Program-made: the position numbers and the translations under genes
Shown here: piece after piece, positions 16,754 to 23,684 of the stretch
How the letters are laid out: every line of letters begins with the position of its first letter
Position numbering within the stretch: position 1 is the first letter of the stretch
Notes under the pieces: model-generated
Databases searched by the model: none
The model's input: the letters and a program-made list of their open reading frames with translations, nothing else
What the model was told of the DNA's origin: nothing
Assembly: GCF_001905505.1 (NCBI RefSeq)
Contig: NZ_LIPG01000005.1
Span: 599,621-663,620 of the forward strand
Source: Streptomyces sp. CB02058
GTDB lineage: Bacteria; Actinomycetota; Actinomycetes; Streptomycetales; Streptomycetaceae
Length of the DNA: 64,000 nt
Direction of reading: 5' to 3'

Positions 16754-16918
16754 CTACTTCACGAGCTCGGACATGAAGTCTCCGACGCCCTCGGCTGCGC
16801 TCGAAATACCTTCGAAGCCTACTTGGACGAGGTCGGCCGCCCGCTCGGGAGACGTGATGATCGTGTACAGCACGAAGACCACAACCATGTAGAGCGCGAT
16901 CTTCTTCGCTTGCGCCAC
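16754..16918 (-). CDS. 54-aa small membrane protein
   Basis: GTG at 16918, with GAAGAGG upstream, opens a 54-residue frame. A basic start (MAQAKKIA) leads into a single transmembrane helix (LYMVVVFVLYTIITSP), then an amphipathic soluble tail (DLVQVGFEGISSAAEGVG) ending FMSELVK. The topology and conserved-looking composition support a real gene of the kind found in Streptomyces genomes as a small hydrophobic protein. It is 9 bp upstream of the Dabb gene on the same strand and likely co-transcribed. Function unknown. Confidence 0.72.
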   Translation of the reverse strand: MAQAKKIALYMVVVFVLYTIITSPERAADLVQVGFEGISSAAEGVGDFMSELVK

Positions 16919-17252
16919 GGCCTCTTCTCTCCCTCTCGATCACCTGTGCAGTCGGGTGATTCTAGCCGCACGTATGGCCGTATCCGCTGGCTGTTTCCGA
17001 TCACTGATGTGGCTTTTAGGGTCGAAGGGCCCGTCGATTCAGGCCCTTTGCCCGGCGGTGCGGCTTACGTCGAGGAGGAGGATGGGCAGTGAGCCCGCAG
17101 CACCGACAGGAATGCGCGGGCAGAGGAACGGGACCTCCACGAGGTCCGCACCGCGCGACTTCCCCCTGACCGCGGCGAGGACCCTCCGGTCACCGTTCTC
17201 ACCGGGGGAAGCGGCTTGTCCCCCCGATGCCGCTTCCCCCGACCTGACGCCC
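16919..17252. other. Intergenic region without a convincing gene
   Basis: A GAGGAGGAGG sequence at 17072-17081 looks like a strong ribosome-binding site on the plus strand. The ATG (17082) and GTG (17089) after it lead only to frames that run into the antisense of the exporter gene or stop after ~26 codons. No family is recognisable. The promoter of the 54-aa gene should be at the left end. Confidence 0.4.
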
Positions 17253-17282
17253 GAAGGGCCCGGCGCACACGCCGGGCCCTTC
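17253..17282 (-). terminator. Strong hairpin terminator after the second DHA2 exporter
   Basis: A perfect 13-bp stem GAAGGGCCCGGCG (17253-17265) / CGCCGGGCCCTTC (17270-17282) with a CACA loop, 23 bp after the exporter stop. Confidence 0.75.
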
Positions 17283-17305
17283 GTCGTCGTACGTCCGGGT
17301 GCGGG

Positions 17306-18961
17306 TCAGTCCTTCCGGAGGCCGACCCCGCCGGGGGCGGTGTCCTGGACGCCGGAGTCGTCACCGGTCCGGGGCGACGGCACGACGACGGCGTCGGCCA
17401 CGGCGGCCTCCTCGGCCGCGAGCCGCTCCATGCCGCTCGTCGTCTTGAGGGGCTTCTCCTTGACGAAGAGGACCGTGAGCAGGGCGAGGAAGGCGAACGG
17501 CGTGGCGATGAGGAACAGGTCGCCGGTCGCGACGCCGTACGCGTGCTCGACGATGTTCTTCAGCGGCTCGGGCAGCGTGGTCATGTCGGGCACCGCACTG
17601 CTGTGGCCGCCGCCGGTCACCGGGAGCCCGCTCTCCGCGAGCCCCTTGGTCATCTCGCTGGCCACCCGGTTGGCGAGGATCGCGCCGAGGACGCTCGTGC
17701 CGATGGTGCCCCCGAGGCTGCGGAAGAACGACAGCACGGAGGTCGCGGCGCCCAGCTCGTGCGCGGGCACGTCGTTCTGCGCGGCGAGCACGAGGTTCTG
17801 CATCAGCATGCCGACGCCGATGCCCATCAGCGCCATGTAGATGCTGAGCAGACCGAAGTGGGTGTCGGCGTCGATGGTCGACAGCAGGCCGAGGCCCGCC
17901 ATCATCACGACGGCGCCTGCGACGAGGTAGGCCTTCCACTTGCCGGTCGCGGAGATGATCTGCCCGGCGACCGTCGAGGACACCAGCAGACCGCCGATCA
18001 TCGGGAGGCTCATGAGCCCCGCGACGGTCGGGGTCTTGCCCAGCGAGATCTGGAAGTACTGGGACAGGAAGACGGTTCCGGCGAACATCGCGATACCGAC
18101 GAAGAAGCTCGCCAGGGTCGTGAGCGTGACGGTGCGGTTGCGGAAGATGTCCAGCGGGATGATCGGCTCGGCGGCCCGGGACTCGACGAAGACCGCCGCG
18201 GTGAGCAGCACGACGCCGGTGGCCACCAGTGCGGCCGTCTGCCAGGACGCCCAGTCGAAGCTGTTGCCGGCGAGCGAGGTCCAGATCAGCAGCGCGCAGA
18301 CGCCGGCCACGATCAGGAAGGCGCCCAGCCAGTCGATCCTGACCTCACGGCGCACGGTCGGCAGCTTCAGGGTGCGCTGGAGCAGCACGATCCCGGCCAG
18401 TGCGAACGGCACGCCGATGAAGAAGCACCAGCGCCAGCCGAGCCACGAGGTGTCCACGAGGACGCCGCCGATCAGCGGACCGGCGACGGTTCCGACGGCG
18501 AAGACGGCGCCGAAGATTCCCGCGTACTTGCCGAGGCGGCGCGGCGGGATGATCGCGGCCATCACGATCTGGGCCAGCGCCGTCAGACCACCGGCGCCGA
18601 TGCCCTGGATGACACGGCTGACGATGAGGGTGACGACGTCCTGGGAGAAGCCGGCCACCAGCGAACCGACCACGAACAGGGCGAGCGAGAGCTGGAGCAG
18701 CAGCTTCTGGTTGAAGAGGTCGGCGAGCTTGCCCCAGAGCGGCACGGTGGCCGTCATGGCGAGCAGCTCGGAGGTCACGACCCAGGTGTACGAGGACTGG
18801 CTCGCACCGAGGTCGGCGATGATCCGCGGCAGGGCGTTGGCGACGACCGTACCCGCGAGGATGGCGACGAACATGCCCGCCATCAGGCCGGACATCGCCT
18901 GGAGTATCTGCCGGTTGGTCATGGAGGTGGGCGCCTGTCCGGGCGCCTCGGTTGCGGTCAC
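17306..18961 (-). CDS. MFS exporter, DHA2 (EmrB/QacA) family
   Basis: A 551-residue, 14-TMS drug:H+ antiporter-like protein. It is closely similar in sequence to the transporter part of the 829-aa exporter upstream in the window (FVAILAGTVVANALPRI in helix 1, LWGKLADLFNQKLL motif A, LGWRWCFFIGVPFA) but lacks the beta-sandwich repeats. GTG 18961 has AAGGA 6 nt upstream; the open frame beyond it runs through the TetR gene and is not used. The TetR regulator lies 71 bp upstream on the same strand. Substrate unknown; likely a paralogue from duplication. Confidence 0.92.
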   Translation of the reverse strand: MTATEAPGQAPTSMTNRQILQAMSGLMAGMFVAILAGTVVANALPRIIADLGASQSSYTWVVTSELLAMTATVPLWGKLADLFNQKLLLQLSLALFVVGSLVAGFSQDVVTLIVSRVIQGIGAGGLTALAQIVMAAIIPPRRLGKYAGIFGAVFAVGTVAGPLIGGVLVDTSWLGWRWCFFIGVPFALAGIVLLQRTLKLPTVRREVRIDWLGAFLIVAGVCALLIWTSLAGNSFDWASWQTAALVATGVVLLTAAVFVESRAAEPIIPLDIFRNRTVTLTTLASFFVGIAMFAGTVFLSQYFQISLGKTPTVAGLMSLPMIGGLLVSSTVAGQIISATGKWKAYLVAGAVVMMAGLGLLSTIDADTHFGLLSIYMALMGIGVGMLMQNLVLAAQNDVPAHELGAATSVLSFFRSLGGTIGTSVLGAILANRVASEMTKGLAESGLPVTGGGHSSAVPDMTTLPEPLKNIVEHAYGVATGDLFLIATPFAFLALLTVLFVKEKPLKTTSGMERLAAEEAAVADAVVVPSPRTGDDSGVQDTAPGGVGLRKD

Positions 18962-19032
18962 GGAGTCCTTCTTCGGTGCGTGATCAGAACAGGGGTAGGG
19001 GGTGGGGGAAGAGGCCGGCGGTGGGGGCCGGC

Positions 19033-19683
19033 TTACTCCGTCGGCCGCGGGAGGCCGCGTGCCAGGTGGACGAAGGCCTCCTGGAAGGCGTCCGCGAGCA
19101 CGGTGTCCTCGGGGTGGTCGCAGCCGTGCTCGAAGGCGACCCGCAGGGCGGTGTGGCTGACGGCGGCGAGGAGCCGGGGGTAGATACCCGTGTCCCCGGT
19201 GCCTTCCGCGCCGGCGGGCCGGGTGGCGTCGAGCCACTCGGTGAGGGTGGCCGCCAGGGCCCGTTCGTCCGCCACATGGGCGTTGAGGCCGCGCTGGATG
19301 AGATGAGGCGACCGCTGCAGCACCTTGGACTGCAGGGCCCACAGCTCCTGGCGGTCCTCGAAGCCGTCCAGTTCGGCGACGAACGCCTCCCGGACGGCGT
19401 CGAGCGGTGTCCGGTCGGCGGGGGCGCGGCGCACGGACTCCCTGATCCGCTCGCCGATCTCACCGTCGATCAGGACGAACGCGTCGTCGTGGCTCGGGAA
19501 GTAGTTGAAGAACGTCCTGGGTGAGACACCGGCCGCCTCGCTGATGGCCTCGACCGTGACGTTCTCCACCCCGTGCTCGGCGGCGAGACGCACGGCCGCT
19601 TCCGCGATGGCGTTGCGCGTGGCCTGCTTCTTGCGTTCCCGCAGCCCGGGTACGGAGGTCGTCGTCTTCGGCACAACGTGCAT
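19033..19683 (-). CDS. TetR-family transcriptional regulator
   Basis: A 216-residue regulator with the HTH at residues ~15-60: RNAIAEAAVRLAAEHGVENV, then EAISEAAGVSPRTFFNYFPS, the canonical TetR recognition helix. ATG 19683 is used; no clear ribosome-binding site precedes it, and an AT-rich AAATAATTTTGC stretch just upstream is the probable promoter region. TGCA half-sites separated by five bases (19696-19708) lie there and may be its operator. It is the first gene of a regulator-exporter pair. Confidence 0.9.
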   Translation of the reverse strand: MHVVPKTTTSVPGLRERKKQATRNAIAEAAVRLAAEHGVENVTVEAISEAAGVSPRTFFNYFPSHDDAFVLIDGEIGERIRESVRRAPADRTPLDAVREAFVAELDGFEDRQELWALQSKVLQRSPHLIQRGLNAHVADERALAATLTEWLDATRPAGAEGTGDTGIYPRLLAAVSHTALRVAFEHGCDHPEDTVLADAFQEAFVHLARGLPRPTE

Positions 19684-19828
19684 GGTAGGCAAAGATGCAC
19701 GGCCTGCAAAATTATTTCGGAGGGGCGCGACGGCCGCCCGGAGGCCGTGCCGCGCGCACCGGGACCCCCGTCCGTCCGCCATCCGTCTGCGGCAACGTGC
19801 CGGCAGCGGAACTGAGGCGGAACGCAGA

Positions 19829-19860
19829 GAAGGGACCGACCCAAGCGGGTCGGTCCCTTC
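19829..19860 (-). terminator. Terminator of tRNA-Ser(CGA)
   Basis: A perfect 14-bp stem GAAGGGACCGACCC (19829-19842) / GGGTCGGTCCCTTC (19847-19860) with an AAGC loop, 10 bp downstream of the tRNA 3' end. Confidence 0.8.
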
Positions 19861-19870
19861 ATCCATCTGC

Positions 19871-19954
19871 GGTAGCGGAGGGATTTGAACCCTCGGTGAG
19901 TTTCCCCACACTCGCTTTCGAGGCGAGCTCCTTCGGCCGCTCGGACACGCTACC
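19871..19954 (-). tRNA. tRNA-Ser (anticodon CGA)
   Basis: On the minus strand the acceptor arm GGTAGCG pairs with CGCTACC. The anticodon loop reads CTCGAAA with anticodon CGA (UCG codons). There is a long variable arm and a T arm with GGTTCAAATCC. The 3' CCA is not encoded (discriminator G followed by CAG). Length 84 nt. Confidence 0.95.
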
Positions 19955-20033
19955 GAGAGAGAGCTTAGACCATGCCGGGCCCTGGTTCGAAATCCGTTAC
20001 GCGGCGACCCGCCCGAGCGCCCGTCGTGCGGGG

Positions 20034-20534
20034 TCAGCGGTCCCGGAAGAACGAGGTCAACAGGCCCGCGCAGACGTCCTCCAGGACGCCGTGGATCACC
20101 TCGGGGCGGTGGTTGAGCCTGCGGTCGCGTACGACGTCCCAGAGTGAACCGGCGGCTCCGGCCTTCTCGTCCCGCGCCCCATAGACCACCCGGCCGATCC
20201 GGGACTGGACGAGTGCGCCCGCGCACATCGTGCAGGGCTCCAGGGTGACGACCAGCGTGCAGCCGGTCAGCCGCCAGCTGCCCAGGGCGGCGGCGGCGCG
20301 GCGCAGGGCGAGCACCTCGGCGTGCGCCGTGGGGTCGCCGGTCGCCTCGCGCTCGTTGTGCCCGGCGGCGAGCAGGGCGCCGTCCGGGCCGAGGACGACG
20401 GCGCCGACCGGCACATCGCCGGCCGGCGCCGCCTGCGCGGCCTCGTCCAGAGCTTGGCGCATGGCTGCCTGCCACGGGTCCCGTACGGGATCGGGGGGAG
20501 GCGGTGAGGAGGGGGTGGGTGGTGGAGCGTTCAC
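20034..20534 (-). CDS. tadA: tRNA(Arg) adenosine-34 deaminase TadA
   Basis: A 166-residue cytidine/deoxycytidylate deaminase-fold enzyme that converts A34 to inosine in tRNA-Arg(ACG). The zinc site is complete: His71-Ala-Glu73 and Pro100-Cys101-x-x-Cys104. The substrate-binding loop includes GHNERE. A Pro-rich N-terminal extension of ~18 residues precedes the catalytic domain. GTG 20534 follows the stop of its partner gene by 9 bp. The neighbouring partner gene and tRNA-Ser support a tRNA-processing context. Confidence 0.9.
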   Translation of the reverse strand: MNAPPPTPSSPPPPDPVRDPWQAAMRQALDEAAQAAPAGDVPVGAVVLGPDGALLAAGHNEREATGDPTAHAEVLALRRAAAALGSWRLTGCTLVVTLEPCTMCAGALVQSRIGRVVYGARDEKAGAAGSLWDVVRDRRLNHRPEVIHGVLEDVCAGLLTSFFRDR

Positions 20535-20543
20535 CCGCGGACC

Positions 20544-21116
20544 CTAACGGACGGCCTCCAGGACCTCGGACGCTCCCAGCGCGTCCGCGATCTCCACCAG
20601 CGCGTCGGTGCGCAGGGTCAGCAGATCCTTCTCGGACACCCCGAGGTCGGCCAGCACCCCGAGATCGCCCAGCGGCCCCGCCGGTACGGCGTCGGGGTCG
20701 TCCTCCAGATCGGTTTCGGTGACAGCGGCGCCGGACGGGCCTCCGGCGCTGTCGTCCTCGTCCGGCTCGCCGTCCTCCGTACCGTCGAGGTCCACGAGCT
20801 CCTCGAGTGCGGCGATCTCGTCCTCGGCCCCCGGTTCTCGGCCGAGCAGTTCATCGGTGAGCAGGATCTCCCCGTACGAGGAGCGGGCGGCGGCGGACGC
20901 GTCCGAGATGTAGATACGGGGGTCCTCCTCTCCGTCCACCCGGACGACGCCGAACCAGGCGTCCTCCTGCTCGATGTAGACGAGGACCGTGTCCTCGTCC
21001 ACCGAGGCCTCACGGGCCAGATCCGTCAGGTCGGACAGGGTTTCCACATCGTCGAGCTCTGTATCGCTCGCTTCCCACCCGTCTTCGGTGCGCGCGAGCA
21101 GTGCGGCGAAGTACAC
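20544..21116 (-). CDS. TadA-associated hypothetical acidic protein
   Basis: A 190-residue strongly acidic protein. The N-terminal ~95 residues (starting MYFAALLARTEDGWEA) look like a folded domain with strands TVLVYIEQED and WFGVVRVDGEEDPRIYISD. The middle is Asp/Glu-rich and the C-terminal ~45 residues look helical (LGDLGVLADLGVSEKDLLTL). GTG 21116 is chosen because GGGAG lies 9 nt upstream; ATG 21137 is an alternative. In Streptomyces annotations this family is named tRNA adenosine deaminase-associated from its fixed position before tadA. Mechanism unknown. Confidence 0.8.
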   Translation of the reverse strand: MYFAALLARTEDGWEASDTELDDVETLSDLTDLAREASVDEDTVLVYIEQEDAWFGVVRVDGEEDPRIYISDASAAARSSYGEILLTDELLGREPGAEDEIAALEELVDLDGTEDGEPDEDDSAGGPSGAAVTETDLEDDPDAVPAGPLGDLGVLADLGVSEKDLLTLRTDALVEIADALGASEVLEAVR

Positions 21117-21333
21117 CGTGACTCTCCCACTGGTCATAGGTGAATCGGTCCGACGGGAGGGCAGACGGTCATCCGGCTGCTCTGGGCCCCGCCCAATCGG
21201 CATCGTGGCAGAAACGAGCGCGATGCGAGACCTCTTCGACCGTTGCGTCGGCCATCAGTTCCTGGAGCGTCCGCCGGTGGAAGGTATCCGCCGGCGTCCT
21301 CGGGAGGGGTTCCCGCGCGTCCTCGGACGCCCG

Positions 21334-21582
21334 TCACCAGCGGAACGTACGCATCCGCATCTGTTGGCGCATACGGGCCGCGCGGGCGCGGCGCGGCTGA
21401 ACCCGGTCGCGGAGCTGCTTCGCCTCGTGGAGCTCGCGGAGGAACTGGGCGCGTCGTCTCCGGCGGGCCGCGTCACTCTCCTGCGCGTCCGTCACGTTCT
21501 CCTGCGCGTCGGGCAGGTCGCGCGCGTCGCGTCCGGCCTGCCGCTCTCTTCGCTGCTCCCCGTCGGGCAATCGACACACCAC
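21334..21582 (-). CDS. Small Arg-rich hypothetical protein
   Basis: An ~82-residue, highly basic, probably helical protein (RRRRRAQFLRELHEAKQLRDR, then ending MRQQMRMRTFRW). The regular charge pattern is unlike a random GC-rich shadow, and I recall similar endings in Streptomyces hypothetical proteins at this place. The start is uncertain: GTG 21582 or 21579 with CAGG upstream, GTG 21609, or TTG 21570. It is divergent from upp. No function can be named; RNA or DNA binding is only suggested by charge. Confidence 0.55.
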   Translation of the reverse strand: MVCRLPDGEQRRERQAGRDARDLPDAQENVTDAQESDAARRRRRAQFLRELHEAKQLRDRVQPRRARAARMRQQMRMRTFRW

Positions 21583-21685
21583 CCCAAACCTGGGTCCGTA
21601 TGCCCCCACCTTCCCCCCGAACAGGTGCTTGATGCCAGTGCGGACCTGCGAGAGGCCGCTCCGTGGCCCGGCTACTGTGGAAGGC

Positions 21686-22321
21686 ATGCGGATCCACGTC
21701 GTCGACCACCCGCTGGTGGCGCACAAACTCACCACGCTGCGCGACAAGCGCACCGACTCCCCGACCTTCCGGCGGCTCGCCGACGAACTGGTCACCCTTC
21801 TCGCCTACGAGGCCACCAGGGATGTGCGGACCGAGCAGGTCGACATCGAGACCCCGGTGACGCCCACGACCGGTGTGAAGCTGTCCCACCCGCGTCCCCT
21901 GGTCGTGCCGATCCTGCGTGCGGGTCTCGGCATGCTGGACGGCATGGTGCGGCTGCTCCCGACCGCCGAGGTCGGCTTCCTGGGCATGATCCGCAACGAG
22001 GAGACGCTCCAGGCGGAGACGTACGCGACGCGGATGCCCGAGGACCTCTCCGGTCGTCAGGTCTACGTCCTGGACCCGATGCTGGCCACCGGAGGCACAC
22101 TCGTCGCGGCCATCCGGGAGCTGATCAAGCGCGGCGCGGACGACGTCACCGCGGTCGTGCTGCTCGCGGCGCCCGAGGGCGTCGAGGTGATGGAGCGCGA
22201 GCTCGCCGGCACGCCTGTGACGGTCGTCACCGCCTCGGTCGACGAGCGGCTCAACGAGAACGGCTACATCGTGCCGGGGCTCGGTGACGCGGGCGACCGG
22301 ATGTACGGCACCGTCGACTGA
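21686..22321 (+). CDS. upp: Uracil phosphoribosyltransferase
   Basis: A 211-residue enzyme making UMP from uracil and PRPP (pyrimidine salvage, cytosolic). The PRPP loop is DPMLATGGT at residues ~130-138. LVVPILRAGLGMLDGM and FLGMIRNEETL are family blocks, and the C-terminal NGYIVPGLGDAGDRMYGT is the uracil-binding region. ATG 21686 has GGAAGG directly upstream, and a TACTGT hexamer ends 7 nt before it, so the mRNA may have a very short leader. Length is normal for the family. Confidence 0.96.
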   Translation: MRIHVVDHPLVAHKLTTLRDKRTDSPTFRRLADELVTLLAYEATRDVRTEQVDIETPVTPTTGVKLSHPRPLVVPILRAGLGMLDGMVRLLPTAEVGFLGMIRNEETLQAETYATRMPEDLSGRQVYVLDPMLATGGTLVAAIRELIKRGADDVTAVVLLAAPEGVEVMERELAGTPVTVVTASVDERLNENGYIVPGLGDAGDRMYGTVD

Positions 22322-22375
22322 CCCGGACCGTCCCGCCCGGTGCCGCGGCGGCCGGAGTTCCGGTGTCCCGGAGCG

Positions 22376-22996
22376 TCAGCAGGTCGACGGCGCCGGGGAC
22401 GGCTTCGTCAGGGCGGTGAGCGCCGTCGCCGCGGCGGCGGGAGTGCTGAACGCCTTGAACTTCGTACCGATGATCAGATCGACGTCCGCCGTGCTGCGGG
22501 TGTCGGTCTTCGTCGCGGCGCCGGGCAGCTGGGTGCCGAGCACCGGGAACGAGCCGTTCATGGCCGTCGGGCCGCCGAGCAGTATGCCGGTGCCGGGGAC
22601 CTTCTTGTCGTACGCGGCGGGGGCGTTGTCCACCTTGCCGATGGCGAAGCCGCGCTTCTTCAGCTCGTCCGCGGCGGCCTTGGCCAGCCCGCTGCGGGGC
22701 GTCGCGTTGTAGATGTTGACCTTGATCGCCGCGGGCTTCGGGAGCGCCTTCACGGGCGTCGAGGCGGTCGGCGAGGGGCAGGTCTTCGGGCGGGCCGCCG
22801 CGTTGGCCGTCCCGTCCCCGCCGGTGAACACGTCGATGAGCTGGAGCGTGCCCCAACCGGCCAGTCCCAGGGCCACCACGGCGGCGCCCGCCGAGAGGAC
22901 CAGCTTGCGGCGATTCCGGGGGCGGCGCATGCGCGGGTAGGTGTTGCCCGTGATGCGGTACTTTCCGCCCATGCCGGGAGGAGTCAGCATGCTCAT
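22376..22996 (-). CDS. LytR_C-domain membrane-anchored protein
   Basis: A 206-residue protein. A basic cytoplasmic N-terminus (RMRRPRNRRK) leads to one transmembrane helix (LVLSAGAAVVALGLAGWGTL), then an external LytR cell-envelope-related C-terminal domain at residues ~90-195 (KVNIYNATPRSGLAKAAADE, then DVDLIIGTKF). This domain occurs as the tail of LCP enzymes or alone; its precise role is unclear. ATG 22996 is preceded by TACGCT ending 6 nt upstream and no ribosome-binding site, suggesting a leaderless mRNA; ATG 22990 is an alternative. It converges with upp. Confidence 0.82.
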   Translation of the reverse strand: MSMLTPPGMGGKYRITGNTYPRMRRPRNRRKLVLSAGAAVVALGLAGWGTLQLIDVFTGGDGTANAAARPKTCPSPTASTPVKALPKPAAIKVNIYNATPRSGLAKAAADELKKRGFAIGKVDNAPAAYDKKVPGTGILLGGPTAMNGSFPVLGTQLPGAATKTDTRSTADVDLIIGTKFKAFSTPAAAATALTALTKPSPAPSTC

Positions 22997-23113
22997 GGGC
23001 GCAGCGTAGTGCGACCTGGTGGCGATGCCTACTAAACGATCAACCTATGGCACCCATCCGAGCATAAAAGCACTCGAAAGGCCCGAAATGCTCCACGGGT
23101 GGGAGTGGCGGGT

Positions 23114-23410
23114 TCAGCCCAGCTCCAGCACGCGCGCGTGCAGCACCTGACGCTGCTGCAGGGCGGCGCGCACGGCGCGGTGCAGTCCGTCCTCGAGGTA
23201 CAGATCGCCCTGCCACTTCACGACGTGGGCGAACAGGTCGCCGTAGAACGTCGAGTCCTCGGCGAGGAGGGTCTCGAGGTCCAGCTGGCCCTTGGTGGTC
23301 ACCAGCTGGTCGAGGCGGACCGGACGCGGCGCGACATCCGCCCACTGTCGGGTGCTTTCCCGGCCGTGGTCGGGATATGGCCGCCCATTTCCGATGCGCT
23401 TGAAGATCAC
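23114..23410 (-). CDS. Small ParB-fold-like protein (often annotated VapB-family antitoxin)
   Basis: A 98-residue protein. VRLDQLVTTKGQLDLETLL followed by YLEDGLHRAVRAALQQRQVL resembles a ParB/sulfiredoxin-type fold, with DGLHR at the position of the DGHHR motif. Homologues are, to my recollection, labelled VapB antitoxins, but no PIN-domain toxin gene is adjacent. GTG 23410 is preceded by TAGGCT ending 6 nt upstream, so the mRNA is probably leaderless. It is a conserved-looking standalone gene between the LytR_C and aminopeptidase genes. Function uncertain. Confidence 0.75.
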   Translation of the reverse strand: MIFKRIGNGRPYPDHGRESTRQWADVAPRPVRLDQLVTTKGQLDLETLLAEDSTFYGDLFAHVVKWQGDLYLEDGLHRAVRAALQQRQVLHARVLELG

Positions 23411-23684
23411 ACGGAAAGCCTACCGGGCAAGGGCCCCCGGGCGCAGCCAGGGAACCGGACCGTAATGCCGGGCAAAGCTGGAGCAAACGCATGAAAACAT
23501 CGCGTGCCTCCGTCACCTTTCCGACGGCTCCGGCGGGCGGTTCCGGCGGCGTCGGCCGTCGTCCCGGGGCGCCCGGTGGGTCGCTCCGCGGGCGGTGGGC
23601 GTGGCCCACGGCCCGCGGAGCGCGGCATCATCCGAACGAGAGAGCCCGGAGTCGTGCCGGACCCTGGGGCGGGGCGGACTCGCC

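Noticed and set aside
17065..17364. 99-codon minus-strand frame
   Set aside because: Overlaps the exporter terminator and its stop region and has an Arg/Ser-rich shadow composition.
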